The notes under the pieces were generated by a model. That model searched no databases, was not told the origin of the DNA, and worked only from the letters and a program-made list of their open reading frames with translations. A DNA stretch of 64,000 bases from HGM04593 sp045636125 (lineage in GTDB: Bacteria; Bacteroidota; Bacteroidia; Bacteroidales; Bacteroidaceae): the NCBI GenBank assembly GCA_045636125.1, contig JAZTWX010000016.1:1-64000 (forward strand), written 5' to 3'. Position numbers and translations under genes: made by a program. Shown here piece by piece: positions 8,947 through 18,364 of the stretch; position 1 is the stretch's first letter; every line of letters begins with the position of its first letter.

Positions 8947-9555
8947 ATGATTGCATTTCAATATAACAAAACTTCGCTTCAACATCTCGAAAAGCAGCTG
9001 AAGATGCGTGTGCGCACACTGCCTATCATAAAGAACAAGGAGAGTGCGTTGCGCATTGAGGTGAAGGCGTGTAAGACTGAAATGATGAAGCACGACGAGG
9101 AGTATGCAAGGCAGCTCGAACAGTATCGTGCCCTTTTTGCACTGTGGAACGAATTCGATGCCTCTCTTGTGAAGATTGGCGATGTTTCCATAACCCTGCA
9201 GAAGGTGGCCGGTGTGAGAGTGCCTATATTGCAGCACGCCGACTTCGTGGTTGCTCCATACAGTCTTTTCAACTCGCCCAAATGGTTTGCCGACGGAATT
9301 GAACTATTGAAGCAGATGGCAATGACGGCCATTCGCCGTGAATTGCTCAACCGCAAGCTGGTGTTGCTTGAAATTGCACGTAAAAAGACCACCCAAAAGG
9401 TGAACCTCTTTGAAAAGGTGCAGATTCCGGGCTACCAGGATGCGATAAGAAAGATTAAACGATTTATGGAGGACGAGGAGAACCTGTCGAAGTCGTCGCA
9501 GAAGATTCTCAAGTCGTTGCTCGAACAGAGAGAGGAGGCCGAGAATGATAACTAA
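8947..9555 (+). CDS. atpD: V/A-type ATPase subunit D (central rotor shaft)
   Basis: Subunit D is the coiled-coil central shaft that couples catalysis to rotor turning. The 202-residue product starts MIAFQYNKTSLQHLEKQLK and has long N- and C-terminal helices, ending with an Arg/Lys/Ile-rich coiled coil (IRKIKRFMEDEE). Length and position between B and I agree with the assignment. Its end overlaps the start of subunit I by 11 bases, which suggests translational coupling. Confidence 0.9.
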   Translation: MIAFQYNKTSLQHLEKQLKMRVRTLPIIKNKESALRIEVKACKTEMMKHDEEYARQLEQYRALFALWNEFDASLVKIGDVSITLQKVAGVRVPILQHADFVVAPYSLFNSPKWFADGIELLKQMAMTAIRRELLNRKLVLLEIARKKTTQKVNLFEKVQIPGYQDAIRKIKRFMEDEENLSKSSQKILKSLLEQREEAENDN

Positions 9556-11383
9556 GATGAACAAAGTTACGCTTCTTATATATTATAAGGAGTATGAGGA
9601 GTTCCTTTCGCGTCTGCGCAGCGTGGGCGTTGTGCACGTTGAAGAGCGTGCCGGCGGTGCTGCCGAGGATGCCGAGGTTCAGAAGATGGTTGCTCTTTCG
9701 GCGCGTTACAAACGCACTCTCAAACGCTTGGAAAGATATTCTTGTGAAAGCGCAGCAACTGCTGTGGCGGGTGATGCTTTGCAATTGCTCGACAAGGCCG
9801 ATGCACTTTTTGCCGAGGTGGAGCAGCTGAAGGTTGCTTTGCAGGTGGTTGAAAAGGATATTGCGACAATTGCTCCCTGGGGCGATTTCGATTTTTCGTT
9901 GCTCGAAAAGCTGTCGGCTGCAGGCTATGATATAAAATTCTTTATCACAAGCCCCAAAGGATTCAAGCAGGAGTGGTGCGAGCAGTACAACGCAATGCAG
10001 GTTGCTTCACAGGGTGCAAAACTCTATTTTGTAACCGTTACCAAGGGTGGCGAAATGGTAGATATTGATGCCGAGGTTGCAAAATTGCCCACCGCATCGT
10101 TGTCGGCCCTCAAAGAGGAGGCGCAGAGTATTATGCGCGAGATTGAAGAGAAAGAGGCTGCCATTGAGAAATTTGCCTGCGCGAATAAAGCGGCTGTCGA
10201 GGCCGGCCTTGCAGCGCTCGGCCATAAAATGGAGTTTTCTAACGTGGCTTTGAGCGGCGAAAAGGTGTCGGGCGACAAATTGCTGTTGTTGCAGGGATGG
10301 GTTCCCGAGGACGAAAAGCAGGCTCTTGTGGATATGCTCGAAAAGGAGAGTGTCTTCTATGAGATTACAAAGCCTAAATTGGGCGACAACGTACCTGTGA
10401 AATTCAAGAACAACTCGTTTACACGCATGTACGAGATGCTCACGAAAATGTATGGTATGCCCAGTGGAACCGACTTCGATCCCACTCCCATTGTGGCTCC
10501 TTTCTTCTCGTTGTTCTTCGCCTTCTGTATGGGTGATGCCGGTTACGGTCTCATTCTTATTCTCCTGGGCTTCTTGCTGAAGAGCAAGCTCGGAAAGGAT
10601 ATGGCGGGAATGATGAACCTTGTGATAACGCTCGGTATCTTCACCACCGTTATCGGTGCTGTGCTCGGAACATTCTTTGGAATAAGTCTCATTGACTCAA
10701 ATATTCCCCAGGCGTTGAAGGAGTTCATCATTTCGGGTAAGGTGGAGTTGTTTGGTTCGGAGTATGACAAGCAGATGATTCTTGCGCTTGCAATTGGTGT
10801 GGTGCACATCTCTATCGCTATGACAGTGAAGGCTATAAACAGCACAGTGTTCTACGGCATAAAGGAGTCGTTGAGCGTGTGGGGCTGGTGGCTTGTTGTT
10901 GTGGGCGGTACCATTGTGGGCACGCTCTCGCTGCTGAGTGTAATTCCTGCCGAAGTATCGAAATGGGCACTCATAGCGGTTGGAGGCATCGGTGCAGTGG
11001 GCATCTATCTGCTCAATAACCTGCGCCGCAATGTATTTGCCAACGTGGGTGCCGGTCTTTGGGATACATACAATATGGCATCGGGTTTGTTGGGAGATAT
11101 TCTCTCGTACATTCGCCTGTTTGCTCTTGGCCTTGCCGGCGGTATGTTGGGACAGACATTCAACAGCCTTGCTCTTATGCTTGTTGAGGGGCAGGAGGGT
11201 GCCGCTGCGGTGTTCGGCTGGATAGGCTTTGGTCTTATAATACTCATTGGTCACACATTGAACATTGCAATGTCGTGCCTGAGTGCTTTTGTGCATCCTT
11301 TGCGTCTTACATTCGTGGAGTATTTCAAGAATGCCGGTTACGACGGAAAGGGCGTTGAATATAAACCTTTCAAGAATAAATAA
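9545..11383 (+). CDS. atpI: V/A-type ATPase subunit I (membrane stator, a-type)
   Basis: Subunit I forms the ion half-channels facing the rotor ring and joins it to the stalk. The 612-residue product has a soluble N-terminal part of about 320 residues with coiled coils and a C-terminal half with about seven membrane segments. SYIRLFALGLAGG contains Arg524, in the position of the conserved arginine that faces the rotor carboxylate. ATG 9545 overlaps subunit D; ATG 9557 is an alternative start that removes four residues. The c-type subunit K follows after 30 bases. Confidence 0.95.
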   Translation: MITKMNKVTLLIYYKEYEEFLSRLRSVGVVHVEERAGGAAEDAEVQKMVALSARYKRTLKRLERYSCESAATAVAGDALQLLDKADALFAEVEQLKVALQVVEKDIATIAPWGDFDFSLLEKLSAAGYDIKFFITSPKGFKQEWCEQYNAMQVASQGAKLYFVTVTKGGEMVDIDAEVAKLPTASLSALKEEAQSIMREIEEKEAAIEKFACANKAAVEAGLAALGHKMEFSNVALSGEKVSGDKLLLLQGWVPEDEKQALVDMLEKESVFYEITKPKLGDNVPVKFKNNSFTRMYEMLTKMYGMPSGTDFDPTPIVAPFFSLFFAFCMGDAGYGLILILLGFLLKSKLGKDMAGMMNLVITLGIFTTVIGAVLGTFFGISLIDSNIPQALKEFIISGKVELFGSEYDKQMILALAIGVVHISIAMTVKAINSTVFYGIKESLSVWGWWLVVVGGTIVGTLSLLSVIPAEVSKWALIAVGGIGAVGIYLLNNLRRNVFANVGAGLWDTYNMASGLLGDILSYIRLFALGLAGGMLGQTFNSLALMLVEGQEGAAAVFGWIGFGLIILIGHTLNIAMSCLSAFVHPLRLTFVEYFKNAGYDGKGVEYKPFKNK

Positions 11384-11413
11384 TAAATTAATAACAATAA
11401 ACAAAACACAATT

Positions 11414-11833
11414 ATGAACGAATTATTAGGTTATTTGGGAATGGGTCTTATGTTGGGACTCGCTGGTATTGGTAGCTGCTATGGTACAACAATTGCCGGT
11501 AATGCTGCCGAGGGTGCATTGAAGAAGGATGCTTCAAAATCGGCCGGTTACATGATTTTGTCGGCTTTGCCCGCTACACAGGGTCTTTATGGTTTCTTGG
11601 CTTTCTTGCTTCACTTTGGCAAGGTTAACGCCGAGACCGGTACTTTGTGGTTCGGTGTAGGTATCGGCGTGGGTTTGGTTTGCTTGTTCTCTGCTATCCG
11701 TCAGGGACAGGTTTGTGCCAACGGTATCGTGGGTATCTCACAGGGACACGATGTACAGACCAACACGATGATTTACGCTGCGTTCCCCGAGTTCTATGCA
11801 ATTCTTGCGCTCGTGGCTACATTCCTTGTGTAA
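11414..11833 (+). CDS. atpK: V/A-type ATPase subunit K (rotor ring), probably sodium-binding
   Basis: The 139-residue proteolipid has four membrane segments and one membrane carboxylate, Glu126 in FPEFYAIL. Aligned by eye with Enterococcus hirae NtpK, the sodium ligands Leu61, Thr64, Gln65, Gln110 and Glu139 correspond to Leu52, Thr55, Gln56, Gln97 and Glu126 here. The motifs are ALPATQGLYGF and SAIRQGQV. This supports sodium rather than proton transport, but it is an inference from residues alone. It is the last gene of the operon and is followed by a strong terminator. Confidence 0.95.
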   Translation: MNELLGYLGMGLMLGLAGIGSCYGTTIAGNAAEGALKKDASKSAGYMILSALPATQGLYGFLAFLLHFGKVNAETGTLWFGVGIGVGLVCLFSAIRQGQVCANGIVGISQGHDVQTNTMIYAAFPEFYAILALVATFLV

Positions 11834-11857
11834 GGAAAAATAGTGAATTTGTATAAA

Positions 11858-11890
11858 AATAGCGGTTCTTTGCAAAGAACCGCTATTTTT
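11858..11890 (+). terminator. Terminator of the V-type ATPase operon
   Basis: A perfect palindrome of 30 bases at 11858-11887, with GCGGTTCTTTG in the left arm and CAAAGAACCGC in the right, is followed by more T. It sits 24 bases after the subunit K stop codon. Confidence 0.88.
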
Positions 11891-11925
11891 TGATATTTAA
11901 TTCGTTGTATTGCTGAATATTTATT

Positions 11926-11955
11926 TTTGAATATCAAAAAATAATATTACTTTTG
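11926..11955 (+). promoter_or_regulatory. Bacteroidetes-type promoter of the glycogen genes
   Basis: TTTG at 11926-11929, 18 bases, then TACTTTTG at 11948-11955. The leader to glgA (12062) would be about 100 bases. Confidence 0.6.
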
Positions 11956-12061
11956 TGGCCCATATAGAGAGAAAGTACCCCTTTCTCCCTATTTTTGTTA
12001 TTATTATATGTAAGGTATTTCCCTGTGACTTACCTGCTTTTTTGAAACATTATTGTCTTAT

Positions 12062-13726
12062 ATGAAAAATGAACTTATGCTTCCCGAATATCTTTTCGAG
12101 ATAAGCTGGGAGGTTTGTAATAAAGTTGGAGGCATTTACACTGTGGTTTCTACAAAGGCCCGCACTCTTTCTCAGATGGAGGGGTTGAATGCGATCTACA
12201 TCGGTCCCGACTTGTGGAAACAGAAGGAGAACCCTCTCTTCACCGAGGACAAACGCTTGTGGAGTGCCTGGAGAAAATCTGTTGCCGGCGAGAAATTTAC
12301 CGTGCGTTGCGGTTACTGGGAAATTCCCGGTCGTCCCAAAGTAATTCTGGTAGACTATTCGGGCTATATGGAGGACAAGGATGCCATATACGGTGAGTGG
12401 TGGAACGATTTTGGTCTCGATTCATTGCACGGATACGGTGACTACGACGACTCTATGGTCTTCGGCTACTCTGTTGGCCGCGTGATAGAGAGTTTCTATA
12501 ATAAGGTGGTGAAAAAAGGCAATGTTGTTGTTCAGGCCCACGAGTGGCAGAGTGGTGGTGCGGCATTGTATGTGAAGAAACATCTTCCTGCAGCCGGAAC
12601 CATATTCACAACCCACGCAACAAGCATCGGCCGCTCAATCGCTTCGAACGGCAAGCCTCTTTACGACTATTTCGAGGGTTACAACGGCGACCAGATGGCC
12701 GACGAGCTTAATGTTCAGTCGAAGCACTCGGTTGAGCGTGTGAGCGCTGCCAATGTCGACTGTTTCACCACTGTGAGCGAGATTACTGCCCGTGAGTGCA
12801 AGCAGCTTATTGAGCGTGAAATTGATGTTATCCTTGAAAACGGTTTCGAGAAAGACTTTGTGCCTGCAGGTAAGGAGTTTGCAGCGAAACGTGCTGCAGC
12901 CCGTGCTGCACGATTGCGCGTTGCCGAGGCTCTTACCGGCGATAAGATAGCCGACGATGCACTTATCATTGGTATCGGTGGCCGTATGGAGATGCGTAAC
13001 AAGGGTATTGATATGTTCATTGAGGTTATGTCGCGCTTGAACAATTGCGCCGACCTCGACCGCGACGTTGTTGCGTTTATCGATGTTCCCGCGTGGTCGG
13101 GTGTTGCTCGCGAGGACTTGTGCCACCGCCTTACATCGGGCGAAACAGAGTGGCATTCACCTCTGCCCAACCCTTACCTCACACACGAATTGCACAATTT
13201 CTACGACGATGCCATTGCAAGCACCATTCGTAACCACTTCCTCGATAACCGCAGCGGCAAGAACCGCGTGAAGGTTATCTACGTTCCCTGCTACCTCAAA
13301 GGTAATGACGGAATTTTCAATATGGATTACTACGATGTGCTCATTGGTAACGACCTTAACGTATATCCCTCGTACTACGAGCCTTGGGGTTACACTCCGC
13401 TCGAGAGTGCAGCGTTCCACATTCCCACAATAACAACCAACCTCACAGGCTTTGGTTTGTGGGCGAACTCGGAGCTTGGCCACACAGGCACGCTGGCCGA
13501 CGGTGTAGCTGTTGTGAGCAGAAATGACAGCAACTATTTCGATGCAGCCGAGGAAATTACGAAAACAATTTGTATCTTTGCAAAAATTTCTGATAAAGAG
13601 GTAGAAAGCTATCGCAAAAAGGCTGCAAAAATGGCCGAAAAAGCGCTTTGGAAGCATTTCGTGAAAAATTACCTCGAAGCCTACGACTTTGCATTGAAGG
13701 CTGCTGAAATAAGAACTAAAAAGTAA
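12062..13726 (+). CDS. Glycogen synthase, GT3 (eukaryote-like) family
   Basis: The enzyme extends alpha-1,4-glucan chains in the cytoplasm. The N-terminal motif ISWEVCNKVGGIYTVVSTKA and the C-terminal YPSYYEPWGYTPLESAAFHI mark the GT3 family, the animal/fungal type that usually uses UDP-glucose, rather than bacterial GT5 GlgA, which uses ADP-glucose. Length is 554 residues from ATG 12062; a TTG three codons upstream is in frame but less likely. The gene for glycogen phosphorylase begins 22 bases downstream, so storage and breakdown are encoded together. The sugar-nucleotide donor is inferred from the family. Confidence 0.9.
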   Translation: MKNELMLPEYLFEISWEVCNKVGGIYTVVSTKARTLSQMEGLNAIYIGPDLWKQKENPLFTEDKRLWSAWRKSVAGEKFTVRCGYWEIPGRPKVILVDYSGYMEDKDAIYGEWWNDFGLDSLHGYGDYDDSMVFGYSVGRVIESFYNKVVKKGNVVVQAHEWQSGGAALYVKKHLPAAGTIFTTHATSIGRSIASNGKPLYDYFEGYNGDQMADELNVQSKHSVERVSAANVDCFTTVSEITARECKQLIEREIDVILENGFEKDFVPAGKEFAAKRAAARAARLRVAEALTGDKIADDALIIGIGGRMEMRNKGIDMFIEVMSRLNNCADLDRDVVAFIDVPAWSGVAREDLCHRLTSGETEWHSPLPNPYLTHELHNFYDDAIASTIRNHFLDNRSGKNRVKVIYVPCYLKGNDGIFNMDYYDVLIGNDLNVYPSYYEPWGYTPLESAAFHIPTITTNLTGFGLWANSELGHTGTLADGVAVVSRNDSNYFDAAEEITKTICIFAKISDKEVESYRKKAAKMAEKALWKHFVKNYLEAYDFALKAAEIRTKK

Positions 13727-13748
13727 ATAAACACTTAATTAAATTAAT

Positions 13749-16313
13749 ATGATAGCAATTAGTAACACAAACCAACCCGCTTGGAAAACTGTTAATGTTA
13801 AATCTTACATCCCCGAGGCTCTTAAGCCCATCGAGGAGATAGCTCACAATCTTTGGTGGGTATGGAACGAGGAGGCTCGCGAACTCTTCTCTATGCTCGA
13901 CGCAAAACTCTTCGATGCTTGCGGCGGTAACCCCGTTCTCTTGCTCGAGAAATTGGGCGTTGAAAAACTCGACGAACTTTCAAAAGACAAAGCAATTCTC
14001 GACAAATTGGCTGCTGTATATGCCAATTTCCGCAAATATATGGATGTTAAGCCCAACGCAGAGCGTCCCTCTGTTGCATATTTCTGTATGGAGTATGGCT
14101 TGACAAGCGTTCTCAAAATCTACTCAGGTGGTCTCGGTATCTTGGCCGGTGACTATTTGAAAGAGGCTTCTGACTCTAACGTAGATATGTGTGCTGTTGG
14201 TTTCTTGTATCGTTATGGTTATTTCACACAGTCACTTTCAATGGACGGTGCGCAGATTGCCAACTACGAGGCACAGAACTTCAACCAGTTGCCCCTTGAG
14301 CGCGTTTACGAGGCTGACGGCGTAACTCCCCTTGTAATTCAGGTTCCCTACATCGACTACTATGTTCACGCTAACGTGTGGAAGGTAAATGTTGGTCGTG
14401 TAGCTCTCTACTTGCTCGACACCGACTTCGAGGCTAACAGCGAGTACGATCGTCCTATCACTCACAAACTCTATGGTGGTGACTGGGAAAACCGCTTGAA
14501 ACAGGAGATTCTCTTGGGTATCGGTGGTATGATCGCTCTCGAGAAGATGGGTATCAAGAAAGATATCTACCACTGCAACGAGGGTCACGCAGCTCTTTGC
14601 AACCTCTACCGTCTTTCACAGTACATCAAGAGCGGTTACACATACGAGGAGGCTTTGGAGATTGTTCGTGCAAGCAGCCTTTACACTGTTCACACTCCCG
14701 TTCCCGCAGGTCACGACTACTTCGACGAGGGCTTGTTCGGTAAATATATGCGTGGCTATGCAAGCCAGTTGAACATCACTTGGGACGACCTTATGAACCT
14801 TGGTCGTGAGAACGCCGGTGACAAGAATGAGCGTTTCTGTATGTCAATCTTCGCTTGCAACACTTGCCAGGAGATCAACGGTGTTAGCCGCCTCCACGGT
14901 GCAGTTTCAAAATCAATGTTCGCTGGTATCTGGAAGGGTTACTATCCCTCGGAGAACCACGTTGGTTATGTAACTAACGGTGTTCACTATCCTACATGGG
15001 TGGCTCCCGAGTGGGACGAGCTCTACAAGAAGAACTTCGATCCCAGCTTTATCGGCGACCAGTCTAACGAGTCTATCTGGCACGCTATCGACAAGGTTTC
15101 TAACGATGTTATCTGGAAAACTCGTGTAACACGCAAAAAGAAACTTATCGAGTACATCCGTCAGGCATTCAAAGAGGATTGGTTGAAGAACCAGGGCGAT
15201 CCTATGCGCATTGTTGATGTTGTAAACAAAATCAACCCCGATGCTCTTGTAATTGGTTTTGCTCGTCGTTTCGCAACATACAAACGTGCTCACTTGCTCT
15301 TCACCGACCTCGACCGTTTGGCTAAATTGCTCAACAACCCCGAGCGTCCCATCCAGTTCCTCTTCGCAGGTAAGGCTCACCCCCACGATGGTGCAGGCCA
15401 GGGCTTGATCAAGCGTATCATTGAGGTTTCTCGTCGTCCCGAGTTCATCGGCAAGATCATCTTCTTGGAGAACTATGATATGGACCTCGCTAAGTTGCTC
15501 GTTTCAGGTGTTGATATCTGGATGAATACTCCTACTCGTCCTCTCGAGGCTTCAGGTACATCGGGTGAGAAGGCTTTGATGAACGGTGTTCTCAACTTCT
15601 CGGTACTCGATGGTTGGTGGTGTGAGGGTTACAAACCCGGTGCAGGATGGGCGCTCAAAGAGCAGCGTACATACCAGAACCAGGAGTTCCAGGACCAGCT
15701 CGATGCTGCAACAATCTACTCTCTCTTGGAGAACGAGATTCTTCCTCTCTACTACAACCGTGGCGAGAAAGAGTATTCAGACGAGTGGGTTGAGTGCATC
15801 AAGCGTTCAATCTCACAGATTGCTCCTCACTTTACAATGAAACGTCAGCTCGACGACTACTATAGCAAGTTCTACTGCAAACAGGCTGAGCGCTACCACC
15901 GCTTGATTGCCAACGATTCTAAGATCGCTCGCGAGCTCGCAGCTTGGAAAGAGTCGGTTGCTGCAAAATGGCACGCTATCGAGGTTCTCTCTATCGAGAC
16001 CGAGAACGACTTTGCTACAGGCAACATGGCAGCCGGTGCCGACTACAGCGTAACTATCAAGGTAGACGAGAAGGGCTTGGACAATGCAGTTGGTATTGAG
16101 CTCGTTGTTCTCTCTCCCGATGCTAACGGTAACGATTCTGTATTTGCTGTATACCCCTTGGAAGTTACAAAGCGCGAGGGTAACATCTTTACTTTCCACG
16201 CCGATATCACTCCCAGCAACGCAGGTGCCTTCAAATTGGCTTACCGTATGTATCCCAAACACGAGGAGCTTGCTCACCGTCAGTCATTCGCTTACATTAA
16301 GTGGTTCGCTTAA
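13749..16313 (+). CDS. glgP: Alpha-glucan (glycogen) phosphorylase
   Basis: The enzyme releases glucose 1-phosphate from glycogen with inorganic phosphate and pyridoxal phosphate. The cofactor lysine is probably Lys608 in GTSGEKALMNG. The N-terminal part resembles the DUF3417-type phosphorylases (HNLWWVWNEEARELF), and FCMEYGL and GGLGILAGDYLKEASD are family motifs. The 854-residue protein has a C-terminal beta-rich extension from about residue 740. Codon use is richer in GTT, TCT and CGT than in neighbours, which suggests high expression. It follows glycogen synthase and ends at a strong terminator. Confidence 0.95.
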   Translation: MIAISNTNQPAWKTVNVKSYIPEALKPIEEIAHNLWWVWNEEARELFSMLDAKLFDACGGNPVLLLEKLGVEKLDELSKDKAILDKLAAVYANFRKYMDVKPNAERPSVAYFCMEYGLTSVLKIYSGGLGILAGDYLKEASDSNVDMCAVGFLYRYGYFTQSLSMDGAQIANYEAQNFNQLPLERVYEADGVTPLVIQVPYIDYYVHANVWKVNVGRVALYLLDTDFEANSEYDRPITHKLYGGDWENRLKQEILLGIGGMIALEKMGIKKDIYHCNEGHAALCNLYRLSQYIKSGYTYEEALEIVRASSLYTVHTPVPAGHDYFDEGLFGKYMRGYASQLNITWDDLMNLGRENAGDKNERFCMSIFACNTCQEINGVSRLHGAVSKSMFAGIWKGYYPSENHVGYVTNGVHYPTWVAPEWDELYKKNFDPSFIGDQSNESIWHAIDKVSNDVIWKTRVTRKKKLIEYIRQAFKEDWLKNQGDPMRIVDVVNKINPDALVIGFARRFATYKRAHLLFTDLDRLAKLLNNPERPIQFLFAGKAHPHDGAGQGLIKRIIEVSRRPEFIGKIIFLENYDMDLAKLLVSGVDIWMNTPTRPLEASGTSGEKALMNGVLNFSVLDGWWCEGYKPGAGWALKEQRTYQNQEFQDQLDAATIYSLLENEILPLYYNRGEKEYSDEWVECIKRSISQIAPHFTMKRQLDDYYSKFYCKQAERYHRLIANDSKIARELAAWKESVAAKWHAIEVLSIETENDFATGNMAAGADYSVTIKVDEKGLDNAVGIELVVLSPDANGNDSVFAVYPLEVTKREGNIFTFHADITPSNAGAFKLAYRMYPKHEELAHRQSFAYIKWFA

Positions 16314-16335
16314 TAGCAATTCACGATTGACTATA

Positions 16336-16373
16336 AAAAACAGAGCTTTGCGCATTGCAAAGCTCTGTTTTTG
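16336..16373 (+). terminator. Terminator after glgP
   Basis: An 11-base stem (CAGAGCTTTGC / GCAAAGCTCTG, 16341-16351 and 16357-16367) with a 5-base loop is preceded by A and followed by T. Confidence 0.85.
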
Positions 16374-16444
16374 TTTAATATTTCTTCTCTTTTCCTAATT
16401 TTTTATAATTAATTATGTGCCGATATTATGTTTTTGTACTTTTA

Positions 16445-16475
16445 TTGCAATTGAAAAAAATATAATATACATTTG
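16445..16475 (+). promoter_or_regulatory. Bacteroidetes-type promoter of the PAQR gene
   Basis: TTG at 16445-16447, 20 bases, then TACATTTG at 16468-16475, 79 bases before the start codon at 16555. Confidence 0.5.
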
Positions 16476-16554
16476 CACACAAAGGGTGGGTTTGTGCAAA
16501 AATGCGTAGGTTATTTTGCAACGCCCGTGCAGTTGAACGGTAAATATTGAAATT

Positions 16555-17226
16555 ATGGAAAACGTAAAAGACAAGAACAAGAGATATACAAAAGAGGAGG
16601 AGCGTATTAACGCAATATCGCACGCCTTTGGTATTTTGGGTGGCATTGTGGTGGGCGCGCTCTTTTTGTGCAAGGGTAGCGAGGTGCAGCTCGACGGTTG
16701 GGGGATGGCAAGCATTTGGCTATACATTTTTGGAATGTTGAGCTCATATGTTTTTTCAACATCGTATCACGCCTGCCCGCCCGACTCGCCGTGGCGTCCA
16801 CGTTTGCGTAAGCTCGACCACTCGGCAATCTATTGGCACATTGCGGGCAGCTATTCGCCCATTATGCTCATAGCGTTGCGCGATGTGGGCTATTGGGGGT
16901 GGGGTATCTTCATCTTTTGCTGGTTGTGTGCAATTGCGGGGACAACGGTGAGCTTGTGTGGGCTTAAGAAGCACAGCAAGCTCGAAACGGTTTGCTACGT
17001 GCTTATGGGGCTCACAATTGTTGTTGCAATGAAACAATTCTGGGATGCTGTGAGCCTCGGGGTGTTCCTGTGGGTGCTTGGCGAGGGTGTTGCCTACATT
17101 ATAGGTGCTGTCTTCTACAGTTTCCACAAAGTGAAATATGTTCACGCGGTGTTCCACTTTTTTGTTTTGCTTGGAACGGCCTGTCATATGCTTGCAGTGT
17201 GGCTCATACTGCAGTCGTTGGCCTAA
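16555..17226 (+). CDS. Haemolysin III / PAQR family membrane protein
   Basis: The 223-residue protein has seven probable membrane helices and the family histidines: STSYHACPP in one segment, LDHSAIYWHIAGSYSP in the next, and HAVFHFFVLLGTACHMLAV near the end. In relatives of the adiponectin receptor these bind zinc and suggest a lipid hydrolase activity. The haemolysin name comes from a Bacillus homologue and need not apply here. The gene has its own promoter and terminator. Confidence 0.9.
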   Translation: MENVKDKNKRYTKEEERINAISHAFGILGGIVVGALFLCKGSEVQLDGWGMASIWLYIFGMLSSYVFSTSYHACPPDSPWRPRLRKLDHSAIYWHIAGSYSPIMLIALRDVGYWGWGIFIFCWLCAIAGTTVSLCGLKKHSKLETVCYVLMGLTIVVAMKQFWDAVSLGVFLWVLGEGVAYIIGAVFYSFHKVKYVHAVFHFFVLLGTACHMLAVWLILQSLA

Positions 17227-17233
17227 TAAATAT

Positions 17234-17268
17234 GCGGCTCTCCTCGCGGGGAGCCGTTGTTTTTTTTA
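17234..17268 (+). terminator. Terminator after the PAQR gene
   Basis: A GC-rich stem (CGGCTCTCC pairing with GGGGAGCCG, one wobble) at 17235-17256 is followed by a T-rich run. Confidence 0.8.
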
Positions 17269-17352
17269 TTCTTTTGCTCCACAAATTGCATATATGAATG
17301 GAAAAGGGTAATTTCGCAGATGGTAGCCGCTGCTGCCTTAAAAAAGAATTAT

Positions 17353-18360
17353 ATGATTAAAGAATATATATCCTATCCTTTGTTGGGTCACAATACTTTC
17401 GGCATTGATGTTAAAGCCGCACGTTTCGTGGAATTTTCGTCGGAAGAGGAGCTTGCAATGTTGCTTAAAAATGGCGTTGAAGCGCCGCTGTTGGTTATTG
17501 GCGGTGGCAGCAACCTGCTCTTTGTGGGCGATTTTGCGGGCACTGTGCTTCATTCGGCAATAGATGGAATGTCTGTTGTTGAGGAGAGTGACAGCGATGT
17601 GCTCTTGCGCGTGGGCAGTGGCGTGAACTGGGATTCTTTGGTGGAATATACAGTGAATAATGGCTGGCAGGGGCTTGAGAACCTTTCGGCTATTCCCGGA
17701 GAAGTGGGCGCAAGTGCTGTGCAGAATGTGGGTGCTTACGGCGTTGAAGCGGGTGAACTTATTCATTCGGTGGAGGCTCTTGCGGTGAATGGTGTCGGTA
17801 AGCGCGTTTTTACGCAGGACGATTGCCGTTTCGCCTACCGTCGCAGCATATTCAAAGAGGAGGAGAAGGGAAAGAATGTAATAACATACGTTACCTTTCG
17901 TCTTAAGAAGCAGGGTGTGCCCACACTCACTTATGGTAACATAAAAGAGCGTGTCGATGCTCTTGGCGGCGCAACGCTTGCTAACGTGCGTCGTGTGGTG
18001 TGCGAAACGCGTGCCGAAAAATTGCCCGACCCTGCAGTTATGGGTAGCGCAGGCAGCTTTTTTATGAACCCTGTTGTGAGTGAGGAGAAGGCCGCGCTGT
18101 TGCTGGCTCTTTATCCGCAGATGCCGCAATACAAGGTGCCCGATGGCGTGAAATTGTCGGCCGGTTGGCTCATTGAACAGTGTGGCTGGAAGGAAAAGCC
18201 CCACGAACGTGTGGGCGTGTACAAGCATCAGGCGTTGGTTGTTGTGAACCGTGGTGGCGCTACAGGTGCCGACATTGTGAAGTTTGCAACTGAGGTTTGC
18301 CACTCGGTGCAGGAGTGTTTTGGCGTGGAGCTTAAAATGGAGGTAAACGTAATAGGGTAG
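17353..18360 (+). CDS. murB: UDP-N-acetylmuramate dehydrogenase MurB
   Basis: MurB reduces UDP-GlcNAc enolpyruvate to UDP-N-acetylmuramate with NADPH and FAD, an early cytoplasmic step of peptidoglycan synthesis. FAD-binding motifs are present: VIGGGSNLLF near residue 50 and ENLSAIPGEVGASAVQNVGA near 105. GSAGSFFMNPV carries the catalytic serine region. The C-terminus reads HERVGVYKHQALVVVN. I start at ATG 17353 (MIKEYISYPLLGHNTF), giving 335 residues, normal for type I MurB. The following hydrolase gene starts 4 bases after its stop. Confidence 0.95.
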   Translation: MIKEYISYPLLGHNTFGIDVKAARFVEFSSEEELAMLLKNGVEAPLLVIGGGSNLLFVGDFAGTVLHSAIDGMSVVEESDSDVLLRVGSGVNWDSLVEYTVNNGWQGLENLSAIPGEVGASAVQNVGAYGVEAGELIHSVEALAVNGVGKRVFTQDDCRFAYRRSIFKEEEKGKNVITYVTFRLKKQGVPTLTYGNIKERVDALGGATLANVRRVVCETRAEKLPDPAVMGSAGSFFMNPVVSEEKAALLLALYPQMPQYKVPDGVKLSAGWLIEQCGWKEKPHERVGVYKHQALVVVNRGGATGADIVKFATEVCHSVQECFGVELKMEVNVIG

Positions 18361-18364
18361 CACA

